From NCBI GenBank assembly GCA_947624715.1, contig CANQLO010000006.1, positions 1 to 64,000 of the forward strand: a stretch of 64,000 nt of DNA, written 5' to 3'. The stretch comes from an uncultured Clostridia bacterium. GTDB lineage: Bacteria > Bacillota_A > Clostridia > TANB77 > CAG-508. The translations under genes were made by a program, and so were the position numbers. This document shows positions 49,966 through 58,659 of the stretch, one piece after another; within the stretch, counting starts at the first letter, position 1; each line of letters opens with the position of its first letter. The notes below the pieces were generated by a model. It saw only the letters and a list, made by a program, of their open reading frames with translations, was not told where the DNA came from and did no database searches.

Positions 49966-49993
49966 TTTTATTATAGTTCCATTATAATAGGCA
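49966..49993. other. attR: attR core within the rnj 3' end
   Basis: This copy of the 28-bp core contains the last codons and stop of rnj, so the prophage restores the coding end after insertion. Confidence 0.9.
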
Positions 49994-51791
49994 ATATCAT
50001 AGGATTTCTCTTTGTTTTTTCAAATACAAAGTCTCTTACATCATCTTTAAGTGTAGATTTAATTGTTGACCAATCTGTTACATGATTTGCTTCTAATTCT
50101 CTAATCTCGTCTCTAATAAAGCCTTTTACTTGCTCCATTAAATTTTCTGATTCTCTAACATATACAAATCCTCTTGAAATAACATCTGGTCCTGCTACTA
50201 TTTCTCCAGATTTACTCATGGTCATTACAATAACAATTAATCCATCTTGTGATAAATGTTGTCTATCTCTTAATACAACATTTCCAACATCTCCAACTCC
50301 AAGACCATCAATCATTACTTTTCCTGATGGGACTGTTCCTCCAAGCTTTCCTTCATCTTCATTAAGCTCTATTTCTCTACCATTATTAGATATGAATATA
50401 TTTTCTTTAGGAATACCCATTTCAATAGCAGTATCTCTATGAGCTATTAACTGTCTATATTCTCCATGAACTGGAATAAAGTATTTTGGTTTTGTTAATG
50501 CCATAATAAGTTTTTGTTCTTCTTGACAAGCGTGTCCTGAAACGTGTACATCAGCAAGAGCGCTATATACAACTTCTGTTCCTAGTTTTAATAATTTATC
50601 TATTACTTTTGATACAGCTTTTTCATTTCCCGGAATTGGATTTGCAGATATTATTACTAAATCGTTTTCTGTTAGAGTAACTTTTTTATGTTCTCCATTA
50701 GCCATACGAGTAAGTGCTGATATCGTTTCACCTTGGCTTCCAGTTGTGATAATTACTAACTCATCTTCTTTATAATTTTTTATTAAATCTATATCTATAA
50801 ATAAATTATCTGGTGCATCAATATAATTTAATTCTCTTGCAGCATCAATCATATTCATCATACTTCTTCCAGATACTGCAATTTTTCTATTATATTTTAC
50901 AGCTGAATTTACAATTTGCTGTACTCTATGAACGTTTGATGCAAATGTTGCAACAACTATTCTCTTTTTGCATCCTTCAAATAATCTATCAAATACAACT
51001 CCTACAGATTTTTCTGACATTGTAAAGCCTTTTCTTTCAGCATTTGTACTATCAGAAAGTAAAGCTAACACTCCTTGTTTTCCTAATTCTGCTAATCTTC
51101 CTAAATCCATCATTTGACCATCTATTGGTGTATAATCAACTTTAAAGTCTCCTGTATGAATTACTGTTCCTGCTGGTGTATGAATTGCAAGCATTACTGA
51201 ATCTGGGATACTATGTGAACTTCTTATAAACTCAACTTTCATTTTTCCTGCATTTACTATTTCACCTTGTTCAATTATATTTATTTTAGTAGTATTTAGT
51301 AAATGATGTTCTTCTAATTTGTGTTCTATAAGTTTTGCTGTAAGTCTTGTTGCATATATTGGCATATTAACTTGATTTAATACATAAGGAATAGATCCAA
51401 TATGATCTTCGTGACCGTGAGTGATAAATAATCCTTTTATTTTATCCTTATTTTTAATTAAATAAGTTACATCTGGTATAACTAGGTCAACTCCAAGCAT
51501 ATCATCCTCTGGAAACTCTAACCCACAGTCAACTAATATAATTTCATCCTCATATTCAAATACAGTAATATTTTTTCCTATTTCATCAAGTCCACCTAAT
51601 GCGATTATTTTCAAATTACCTTTTCTAAAATTAAAATCTAAAACTGATTTTTCTCTTTTTGCTGAACTTGTTTTCTTATAACCTCTTCTATAATTAGTTT
51701 TTTTTCTAGTATTTTCCTTTCTATCTTCAGATTTTTTAACTTTTTCTTTCTTATTTGCAGACGCAAATATATCCTTTTGTTTTTCCTCCAT
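49971..51791 (-). CDS. rnj: Ribonuclease J
   Basis: A 606-residue beta-CASP metallo-beta-lactamase ribonuclease for mRNA decay and rRNA maturation. FITHGHEDHIGS carries the zinc motif, HTGDFKVD the later aspartate, ATFASNVHRVQQ the beta-CASP region, and a C-terminal domain (residues 500-606) follows. A basic 45-residue N-terminal extension (KENTRKKTNYRRGYKK) is additional to the core. The last codons (PIIMEL) come from the att core. RNase J is central to RNA turnover, so the phage conserves the reading frame at integration. Confidence 0.95.
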   Translation of the reverse strand: MEEKQKDIFASANKKEKVKKSEDRKENTRKKTNYRRGYKKTSSAKREKSVLDFNFRKGNLKIIALGGLDEIGKNITVFEYEDEIILVDCGLEFPEDDMLGVDLVIPDVTYLIKNKDKIKGLFITHGHEDHIGSIPYVLNQVNMPIYATRLTAKLIEHKLEEHHLLNTTKINIIEQGEIVNAGKMKVEFIRSSHSIPDSVMLAIHTPAGTVIHTGDFKVDYTPIDGQMMDLGRLAELGKQGVLALLSDSTNAERKGFTMSEKSVGVVFDRLFEGCKKRIVVATFASNVHRVQQIVNSAVKYNRKIAVSGRSMMNMIDAARELNYIDAPDNLFIDIDLIKNYKEDELVIITTGSQGETISALTRMANGEHKKVTLTENDLVIISANPIPGNEKAVSKVIDKLLKLGTEVVYSALADVHVSGHACQEEQKLIMALTKPKYFIPVHGEYRQLIAHRDTAIEMGIPKENIFISNNGREIELNEDEGKLGGTVPSGKVMIDGLGVGDVGNVVLRDRQHLSQDGLIVIVMTMSKSGEIVAGPDVISRGFVYVRESENLMEQVKGFIRDEIRELEANHVTDWSTIKSTLKDDVRDFVFEKTKRNPMILPIIMEL

Positions 51792-51829
51792 TTTTAATCT
51801 TCCTCTCTAATTTCATACGCTTAAATAGA

Positions 51830-51853
51830 GATAGTTTTCCCAATAAAACTATC
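51830..51853 (-). promoter_or_regulatory. Hairpin in the rnj leader
   Basis: GATAGTTTT/AAAACTATC, a 9-bp perfect stem, lies between the promoter and the rnj ribosome site. It could mediate self-regulation of the ribonuclease message, which is an inference. Confidence 0.45.
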
Positions 51854-51968
51854 TTAAATATATTTAGCTCTCTCTTTATATTACTAAATATTATTTACTT
51901 TTATCTCTTCTCTTAAACATATTAAATAAAAATCTCTTCTTTATCCTTTCGGATAACAACTGTCTTTT

Positions 51969-51997
51969 ATTATACTACAAAATGGATATATTGTCAA
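51969..51997 (-). promoter_or_regulatory. Perfect consensus rnj promoter
   Basis: TTGACA (51997-51992), exactly 17 nt, TATAAT (51974-51969). The leader to the rnj start is about 170 nt. Confidence 0.85.
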
Positions 51998-52059
51998 ACA
52001 ATTTTTTTAGGAGCTTAGTTTTGGGAACTTATGTTTTAATTTGGGCTTGCATTTACTTT

Positions 52060-54444
52060 TTACTTTACTTTTGAATTATAATTTTTTACAAATTGGCATT
52101 TATCTGCATCTTCTCCTCTTTTTGCCATTGCAATAAATTCTTCAATCATTTCTTTTGTATACTTTCCGTTTTTCTTTTCATAAAATTTCTTTAATGGTTT
52201 TTGTAAATCCATCATTACCTTTGTTGCTTTATTTACATTTTGTTCTTTTAATAGTTGTTTCATTCTCTGAATTTCACTTTCGAAAATTGCTTTTCCTACA
52301 TTTGTATCTTTTAGCTGTTCAATTGTATTTTCATCTGATATTTCTTCTAATTTAATTTCTTTTTTTTCTATTTTATAGCCTAATAATTCTTCAAATTCTT
52401 TATCTGTAATATTACTTACATTACCTGAATAATATTTGCTACTAACTTTATTTTCTAAAACGTCATTATCTCCTTCAACTTCAATATCTTTTTCTAAAAC
52501 AATATCCCTGCATGATTTTCCAATTAATATTTTGTACTTTCCTGCTTCTACATTCCATTTATGTAAATAAATATCATAGTATTCAAAAGCTGATTTATCT
52601 ATTATCACTTTTACTTCTTTTTCTTCTTTTTGTTTTAATTCTACCTTTTCAAAAGCTTTTAACTCTTTCTTTGCTCTAATAATTTTTGAATCTATTTTTT
52701 CTATATATATTTGTGCTACTTCTTTTCCATCATAATTTCCTGTATTTTTAATATTAAATTTTATTTCATATTGATTTCCTACTTTGTTTATGTTGAGATT
52801 AGAATACTCATAATTTGTATAACTCAAACCATATCCAAATGGATACAATACATCTATATTTCTTTTATCATAATATCTATATCCTACATAAATTGATTCT
52901 TTATAAGCAACATTTACCTCATTACCCGGAAAATTTGAATAAGACGAAACATCTTCTAATTTATATGGGTAACTTTCCGCTAATTTTCCACTCGGATTAT
53001 TTTTTCCTATTATTGTATTTACCATTGCTTTAGCAGCAGCTTCTCCTCCCAGATAACCTGTTATAATTGCTTTTACTTTATTTTTCCATGGCATGGTAAT
53101 TACTGCTCCACCTGATAAAATTACTATTACATTTTGATTTACCTTACTAATTTCTGTTATTAATCTATTTTGATTTTCTGGTAAATTCAATGTATTTCTA
53201 TCCATTCCCTCCGATTCATAGTTTTCTGTAAGTCCTACACACAATAAAACAATATCATTATTCTTTGCAATTTCAATTGCTTCTTCTAGTAAATTTATAT
53301 CATTATCATCTTCTACTCTTTCATAGCCTTGTGCATATTCAAACTCAATATTTTCATCTAATATACTATTATAAATTGTTTCCAATTTGTATGGATTAAT
53401 AGTTGAACTTCCTGCTCCTTGATATCTAGGATTTTTAGCCATATCTCCAATTAATGCTATTTTTTTATACTTTTTTAATGGTAAAATATCATTATTATTT
53501 TGTAATAAAACAATTGACTCTTCTGCAATATTAAGTGCAATTTGATGATGTTTTTCCTTATCATATGATTTTATTTCTTTTTCTTTACATTTTAATGCAA
53601 TCGTTATAATTCTATCTATGATTTCATCCAAGTATTTCTCTGATATTTTTCCTCCTTTAACAGCTTCTATAATTTCTTCTACTCCATTTCCTCTTCCTCC
53701 TGGCATTTCCAATTCATTACCAGCAAGAATTCCTTGTACTCTATTATTATTTGCACCCCAATCTGTAATAGTGATTCCTTGGAATCCCCACTCCCTTTTT
53801 AAAATGTCCAATAATAGTTTATTTTCACTACAATAAGTTCCATTTACCTTATTATAAGCTGTCATTACACTCCATGGTTTTGAGTTTTTTATTACATATT
53901 CAAATGCTTTTAAGTATATTTCTCGTAAATTTTTTTCATCTATTAATACATCTATTGTTCTTCTTCTATTTTCTTGATTATTTACTGCAAAATGCTTAAC
54001 ACAAGCTCCTACATTGTTTTCTTGTATTCCTTTTACATATTCATTTGCCATAACTGCAGTTAAATAAGGATCTTCTGAAAAATATTCAAAATTTCTTCCA
54101 CACAGTGGATTTCTTTTGATATTCATAGCTGGTCCTAATACAATATTAATACCTTCACATTCTGCTTCTTTTCCAAGTGTTTTGCCATAACAGTAAGCTA
54201 GTTTTTTATCCCAACTATTTGCAATTGTAGCTCCTGTTGGAAAACAAATAGATATTTCACTTTCATTTACACCTAAATTATCTCCATTTTTTCTTTGAAT
54301 CCTTAGTCCGTTTGGTCCATCAGACATAGTTATACTTGGTATTCCTAATTTTTCTACAGAATAACTGTTCCAATAATCTTTTCCTACACATAATTTTGCT
54401 TTATCTTCTAATGATAATTTTTTAATGATATCTTTATTTTTCAC
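52060..54444 (-). CDS. Beta-glucosidase, glycoside hydrolase family 3
   Basis: A 794-residue retaining glycosidase releasing terminal beta-linked sugars. The N-terminal (beta/alpha)8 domain has KHFAVNNQE and the nucleophile region GITITDWGA. The middle alpha/beta sandwich (about residues 300-500) holds GAGSSTINPY and NYESEGMDR, the usual acid/base region. A fibronectin III-like domain (about residues 550-680) and an extra C-terminal helical region follow. There is no signal peptide, so it is cytosolic and likely acts on imported oligosaccharides. GTG start with AAAGGAAAA upstream. Confidence 0.92.
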   Translation of the reverse strand: MKNKDIIKKLSLEDKAKLCVGKDYWNSYSVEKLGIPSITMSDGPNGLRIQRKNGDNLGVNESEISICFPTGATIANSWDKKLAYCYGKTLGKEAECEGINIVLGPAMNIKRNPLCGRNFEYFSEDPYLTAVMANEYVKGIQENNVGACVKHFAVNNQENRRRTIDVLIDEKNLREIYLKAFEYVIKNSKPWSVMTAYNKVNGTYCSENKLLLDILKREWGFQGITITDWGANNNRVQGILAGNELEMPGGRGNGVEEIIEAVKGGKISEKYLDEIIDRIITIALKCKEKEIKSYDKEKHHQIALNIAEESIVLLQNNNDILPLKKYKKIALIGDMAKNPRYQGAGSSTINPYKLETIYNSILDENIEFEYAQGYERVEDDNDINLLEEAIEIAKNNDIVLLCVGLTENYESEGMDRNTLNLPENQNRLITEISKVNQNVIVILSGGAVITMPWKNKVKAIITGYLGGEAAAKAMVNTIIGKNNPSGKLAESYPYKLEDVSSYSNFPGNEVNVAYKESIYVGYRYYDKRNIDVLYPFGYGLSYTNYEYSNLNINKVGNQYEIKFNIKNTGNYDGKEVAQIYIEKIDSKIIRAKKELKAFEKVELKQKEEKEVKVIIDKSAFEYYDIYLHKWNVEAGKYKILIGKSCRDIVLEKDIEVEGDNDVLENKVSSKYYSGNVSNITDKEFEELLGYKIEKKEIKLEEISDENTIEQLKDTNVGKAIFESEIQRMKQLLKEQNVNKATKVMMDLQKPLKKFYEKKNGKYTKEMIEEFIAMAKRGEDADKCQFVKNYNSKVK

Positions 54445-54496
54445 TTTTATTTTCCTTTCTAAAAATTCTTAATAATTATATTTAGTTTAAAATTTG

Positions 54497-54525
54497 TTGA
54501 CATTTGTGCATTTTTCAATTATAAT
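54497..54525 (+). promoter_or_regulatory. Perfect consensus promoter of the GT2 gene
   Basis: TTGACA (54497-54502), 17 nt, TATAAT (54520-54525), about 65 nt before the gene. Confidence 0.85.
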
Positions 54526-54591
54526 GAGCTCGTAACAAGATGTATATATATTGCTCTTATTAGAGCTAAAAAGAAAGCGAGGGTGGGTTAC

Positions 54592-55488
54592 ATGTTATTC
54601 AGCTTAGTAGTTCCTGTTTATAATGCCATTCAAACTATTCGGAGTTGTTTAGATAGCATATTGCATCAATTCTTTACAGACTATGAAGTAATTATCATTA
54701 ACGATGGTTCTACAGATGATAGTAAAAAGATATGTGATGAATATACAAAAAAATATTGTAATTTTAAGTTGTATAGCTTTAAAAATAGCGGTGTGGCTAT
54801 TAGCCGCAAAAGAGGCATTGCTTTATCTACTGGTCAATATATTATTTTTGTTGATTCAGACGACACTATTAATCCTGACTTATTAAAAAGCATTGCCAAT
54901 GTTTTACTTCTTCATCCAAATCTAGACATTATACGGTATCAGGCAAACTTAGTCAATGACGACTGTCACAAAAATCATGATCGCTATAATTTTAAAAGTC
55001 ACACTAACATTGTTTATACCGGTATAGAAGCCTTGAGACTTTGGACCAGTTCCAATTTTAAGTACGCTGTCTATTGGTTATTTGCTTTCAAACATTCTCT
55101 TTTTCTTGAAGTCGGTGAAATGCCTAACTTAAAGTGTTATGAGGATGTTGCCTATATTCCATTACTCATAACTTCTGCAAAAGAAGTATTAACAATTGAG
55201 TATTGTGGATATAATTACACCTATGGTCGGTGTAGTAGCTTAACCAATAATTCTAATCAATTCGATAGAGCATGTAGCTTTTGTCAAGCTTGTCAATTTG
55301 CTGTTGAAAATTTTTGCCAGCTTAAATGTGTAAATGATGATGATGTATCATTTTTCAAAAATGATTATCGTCGCAGATTACAATCTTTCTTTGATGGTAT
55401 GAATCCGGATTTGAAAGAAAAGTTGTCAAATATGTTCAACATTTCAAGTTTTTTGAATAGCAATAATAAAAATCTGCCTATAAAATAG
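54592..55488 (+). CDS. Glycosyltransferase family 2
   Basis: A 298-residue GT-A enzyme. The N-terminal FSLVVPVYNAIQTIRSCLDSIL, EVIIINDGSTDDS and FVDSDDTI (DxD) are the family motifs; CYEDVAYIP near residue 185 is the likely catalytic region. It has a higher GC content than its neighbours and uses CGG and AGC codons that are rare here, which suggests transfer. It is the only gene on its strand between GH3 and the tRNAs. GAGGGTGG lies before the ATG at 54592. It likely builds a surface polysaccharide. Confidence 0.85.
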   Translation: MLFSLVVPVYNAIQTIRSCLDSILHQFFTDYEVIIINDGSTDDSKKICDEYTKKYCNFKLYSFKNSGVAISRKRGIALSTGQYIIFVDSDDTINPDLLKSIANVLLLHPNLDIIRYQANLVNDDCHKNHDRYNFKSHTNIVYTGIEALRLWTSSNFKYAVYWLFAFKHSLFLEVGEMPNLKCYEDVAYIPLLITSAKEVLTIEYCGYNYTYGRCSSLTNNSNQFDRACSFCQACQFAVENFCQLKCVNDDDVSFFKNDYRRRLQSFFDGMNPDLKEKLSNMFNISSFLNSNNKNLPIK

Positions 55489-55498
55489 GCGGATTTTT
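55470..55498 (+). terminator. GT2 terminator
   Basis: AAATCTGCCTA/TAGGCGGATTT with a 5-nt loop and a following T-run. The stop codon lies inside the hairpin. Confidence 0.85.
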
Positions 55499-55607
55499 AT
55501 TATATAATATTAGTTAGAGCCTATTCCTTATATATTCTATACTTTTATATAATACATTAATTTTTTTTATTATACAAGATATTTTAAATTTTTTTTAACT
55601 AAATGTC

Positions 55608-55636
55608 TTGACAGAAGTAAAAAAATATTATACAAT
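55608..55636 (+). promoter_or_regulatory. tRNA operon promoter
   Basis: TTGACA (55608-55613), a 17-nt spacer, TACAAT (55631-55636), about 20 nt before tRNA-Met. Confidence 0.8.
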
Positions 55637-55656
55637 AGCACTTGTACATAATTAAT

Positions 55657-55733
55657 GCGCCTTTAGCTCAGTTGGTCAGAGCAACCGGCTCATAACCGGT
55701 GGGTCCAAGGTTCGAATCCTTGAAGGCGCACCA
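55657..55733 (+). tRNA. tRNA-Met(CAU)
   Basis: A 77-nt cloverleaf with encoded CCA, anticodon loop CTCATAA on an ACCGG/CCGGT stem, and T-loop TTCGAAT. G1-C72 pairing and the D-arm indicate an elongator. tRNA-Ile2 (lysidine-modified CAU) is possible. Confidence 0.93.
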
Positions 55734-55771
55734 TTTTATTACATATAAAGTTAATTATTTAATTTTATTAC

Positions 55772-55857
55772 GGGCAGATGGCCGAGTGGCTAAAGGCGGC
55801 AGACTGTAAATCTGTTCTCATACGAGTACGATGGTTCGAATCCATCTCTGCCCACCA
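55772..55857 (+). tRNA. tRNA-Tyr(GUA)
   Basis: An 86-nt class II tRNA with encoded CCA, anticodon loop CTGTAAA, and a long variable arm. It is about 40 nt after tRNA-Met, probably co-transcribed. Confidence 0.95.
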
Positions 55858-55903
55858 AAAAAACATACAATTATTGAAAAATCAATATTTTGTATGTTTT
55901 TTT
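55858..55903. terminator. Bidirectional terminator between tRNA-Tyr and the LRR gene
   Basis: AAACATACAA/TTGTATGTTT with an inner TATTG/CAATA stem, followed by T7 on the + strand and A-rich DNA (T-rich on the - strand) on the other side. Confidence 0.75.
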
Positions 55904-55909
55904 ATTATA

Positions 55910-57517
55910 TTATTCTATATCTTTATATTTTCTAGATTTTATAATTAATATCATTGAAATTATTGTAATTACAAATATTGCTATAACAATTACATTATTT
56001 GCTCCAGTTTGTGGAATTGAAGTTGGTGCCGTGGTATCGTCTACTTGTGGTGTTGTACCACCTTGTGGATGAGCTTTAGTTGGATTTCCATTAACTACTA
56101 TAAATATTGATTCATCTAACATTCCTCCATTTATTTGTATGCTTGCTTCTGTTGCTCCCTCATTCAATATAATTTTTGTTCCGTCTTCACTTAATGTACA
56201 GTTTACTAATGTAAAGTCTTGCTCTGTAAATCCTATACTATTTTTATCTTTCGCTTGTAAAAAGATTTTTGGTAATTCTACTATATTAGATAGCTCATTT
56301 ACTTCTAATCTCTGAGATTTTACATAAGGCACAAAAGTTGTTTTAGAAGCATAAAGTTTATCCAAAACTTCTATATCGCCTATTTGATTTCTACCCAAAA
56401 CTACTGACATTAATCCTTCTAAGTTTACTAATGGCTCTATATTACTTATTAGATTGTCTGATAAATCTGTTGTTATTAATTTATTTAAGTTTCTTAATGG
56501 TTCTAAGTTACTTATTTTATTATCATATATCTGTAACCAATTTAATTCTGTTAAATCTTTTAAAGGTCCTAAATCGCTTATTTGATTGCTATACGCAGTT
56601 AATCTTTCTAATTTTGTCATACTAGCAATTGGAGTTATATCACTTATTTCATTTTCTTCTATACTTAGATTTTTTAATTTATTTAAGCTACTTAATGGAT
56701 TTATATTGCTTATTTGGCTTGTTCCTATTGATAAATAGGTTAATTCTGTCAAATTACTTAATGGTTCTATATTATTACCTAATTGGTTATTACCTAATGA
56801 TAAATCAGTTATTCCTGTTAAATTACTTATTGAATCTATATTAGTTATTTTATTCATAAATAATTCTAATCTAGTTAAATTTTTTAAATTGCTTAATGGT
56901 TCTATATCACTTATTTTGTTATCACCTAAAGATAAAAAAGTTAAACTATTCAAATTTCTTAATGGTTCTAGATTTGTTATTTGATTACTCACTAAACTCA
57001 AAAAAGTTAAATTTTTTAAATTACTTAACACTTCTATATCACTAGTTCCATTAAAATGTGATAATAAAGATGTCAATGATGTTAAACTTTTTAATGGTTC
57101 TAGATTATTACCTATTTCGTTTATACTTAAATCTAAATATGTTAAATTTTTTAGACTACTTAATGGTTCTATATTGCTTATTTTATTTTGACTTATATTT
57201 AATTTTTTTAACTTTTCGAATTTTTCAATTCCAGAAATATTTTGTATATTTTTTTCTGATAGATTAAAATTTGTCCTACTTAAATCTGTAACAGTATCAA
57301 TATTAGCCTGTGTCATTTTTATTGTCATAGTATCTTCATCTTTTTCTGAAATTCTAGTATCATATAAGTTTACTATTGCATTATACATATTTATATCTTC
57401 AAATTTTATTTCAATTAAACTTTCATCTGCATAAGTTATTATAGGTATAATTAATTGCAACAAAATAAATATAATAATTAAATTTACTAATCTTTTTTTT
57501 ATTATTTTATGCATCAT
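55910..57517 (-). CDS. Leucine-rich-repeat cell-surface protein
   Basis: A 535-residue internalin-like protein. A signal peptide (LIIIFILLQLIIPIITYA) is followed by about fifteen 22-residue LRRs (pattern LSNLKNLTxLxLxxNxIxxIEP, residues 80-390), a beta-rich linker domain and a C-terminal sorting-type signal: SIPQTGANN, a hydrophobic helix and KSRKYK. IPQTG differs from LPxTG in the first position but fits sortase sorting. It is convergent with the tRNAs. It probably mediates binding to proteins or host surfaces; the partner is unknown. Confidence 0.88.
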   Translation of the reverse strand: MMHKIIKKRLVNLIIIFILLQLIIPIITYADESLIEIKFEDINMYNAIVNLYDTRISEKDEDTMTIKMTQANIDTVTDLSRTNFNLSEKNIQNISGIEKFEKLKKLNISQNKISNIEPLSSLKNLTYLDLSINEIGNNLEPLKSLTSLTSLLSHFNGTSDIEVLSNLKNLTFLSLVSNQITNLEPLRNLNSLTFLSLGDNKISDIEPLSNLKNLTRLELFMNKITNIDSISNLTGITDLSLGNNQLGNNIEPLSNLTELTYLSIGTSQISNINPLSSLNKLKNLSIEENEISDITPIASMTKLERLTAYSNQISDLGPLKDLTELNWLQIYDNKISNLEPLRNLNKLITTDLSDNLISNIEPLVNLEGLMSVVLGRNQIGDIEVLDKLYASKTTFVPYVKSQRLEVNELSNIVELPKIFLQAKDKNSIGFTEQDFTLVNCTLSEDGTKIILNEGATEASIQINGGMLDESIFIVVNGNPTKAHPQGGTTPQVDDTTAPTSIPQTGANNVIVIAIFVITIISMILIIKSRKYKDIE

Positions 57518-57659
57518 AAAAATCTCCCTAAAAATTTTACTTAACCATTATCACATCTTGTGTCCTTGTTATTATCCCACCTTCTGTTAATGCTAAATCT
57601 AATGTCACTCCTGCCAATATCAACATAATTATTATTTATTTTTTTATTCAATTTTATAT

Positions 57660-58577
57660 TTAAACTGGTGGATTTTGATTTGTTGTATCTGTTGATTGTT
57701 CTGATTGATTCCATTGATTTGGATTTACTGGTTCGTTTTGATGCATTGGTTGATATCCTTGATTTGCATTCATTGGTTCGTTTTGTTGCATTGGTTGATA
57801 GCCTTGATTTGCATTCATTGGCTCGTTTTGTTGCATTGGTTGATATCCTTGATTTGCATTCATTGGTTCGTTTGGTTGCATTGGTTGATATCCTTGATTT
57901 GGATTCATTGGTTCGTTTTGTTGCACTGGTTGATATCCTTGATTTGCATTCATTGGTTCGTTTTGTTGCATTGGTTGATAGCCTTGATTTGCATTCATTG
58001 GTCCGTTTTGTTGCATTGGTTGATATCCTTGATTTGCATTCATTGGTTCGTTTTGTTGCATTGGTTGATAGCCTTGATTTGGATTCATTGGTCCATTTTG
58101 AAATCCTTGATTTGGATTAACTTGACCATTTCCTACATATTGAACATCTTTCGATAATCCTAAAATTAGATAACCAATTAAAGGGAACAATACAAGTATT
58201 ACTGTAAATGCTGTATCTTTTCCAAATACTTTTGATAAATTGATTGATAAATAAATATTTACCGCAAATACCGCAATTGGTCCAACAAAAGGTATTCCTA
58301 TTGCTAAATAAACTAATACAAACCATGGAGAAATCCCTGCTAGCTTATATAAAATTACCATATTATAAACAGGTATTATAGATTTCCAACCTTCTTCTCC
58401 AGCCTTTTTAAACATTTTCCACATTGCTACTATTTGTAGAACACAAATAACAATTCCAATTACTATTATTATACCTAAGAAACCTGCTATGAATTGAAAA
58501 ACACTCCCAATGGCGTCCAAGCTTTCAGCTGTATTAGATATTTGTCCTGAATAACCATAATAATCACTATAACTCAT
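57660..58577 (-). CDS. DUF5684-like membrane protein with 15-residue repeats
   Basis: A 305-residue protein. The N-terminal part has four hydrophobic segments (residues 30-155) with VAMWKMFKKAGEEGWKSIIPVYN, the DUF5684 signature. The C-terminal half is eight tandem 15-residue repeats of the type PMNANQGYQPMQQNE, rich in N, Q, P and Y and probably exposed. Repeat-unit number is likely to vary between strains. A tight ribosome site precedes the ATG. Confidence 0.82.
   Translation of the reverse strand: MSYSDYYGYSGQISNTAESLDAIGSVFQFIAGFLGIIIVIGIVICVLQIVAMWKMFKKAGEEGWKSIIPVYNMVILYKLAGISPWFVLVYLAIGIPFVGPIAVFAVNIYLSINLSKVFGKDTAFTVILVLFPLIGYLILGLSKDVQYVGNGQVNPNQGFQNGPMNPNQGYQPMQQNEPMNANQGYQPMQQNGPMNANQGYQPMQQNEPMNANQGYQPVQQNEPMNPNQGYQPMQPNEPMNANQGYQPMQQNEPMNANQGYQPMQQNEPMNANQGYQPMHQNEPVNPNQWNQSEQSTDTTNQNPPV
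57735..58095. repeat. 45-bp tandem coding repeat, eight units
   Basis: The units encode the 15-residue N/Q/P/Y repeat in the DUF5684-like gene and are nearly identical at the DNA level, including third positions, so expansion and contraction by slippage is expected. It is not a CRISPR: there are no unique spacers. Confidence 0.85.
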
Positions 58578-58659
58578 AAATACTTACCTCCTTTATTTTC
58601 TGCAATTATTTTCTCATTATATAAAAAATTTGTCAATAAATTTAAAAAAATTATATTTT

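Larger units (their letters stand above)
10977..49993. mobile_element. Integrated siphovirus-type prophage, about 39 kb
   Basis: The element is bounded by a 28-bp perfect direct repeat that duplicates the 3' end of rnj. It holds a full lytic-lysogenic gene set: tyrosine integrase, CI/Cro switch, recombination and replication genes, terminase, portal, capsid, tail, holin and endolysin. Late genes run on the - strand from TerS to endolysin, early genes on the - strand from cro, and lysogeny genes on the + strand. A tape measure, a major tail protein and the absence of sheath or baseplate wedge genes point to a long non-contractile tail. Structural modules look intact, but three genes carry +1 frameshifts. 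Confidence 0.95.

Noticed and set aside
57735..58095. CRISPR-like array
   Set aside because: Repeats are contiguous coding units without unique spacers and no cas genes are near. No CRISPR array was seen anywhere in the window.
57668..58157. Long + strand open frames over the repeat region
   Set aside because: They are antisense shadows of the 45-bp repeats in the DUF5684-like gene; no ribosome site and highly repetitive Leu/Ile/His content.
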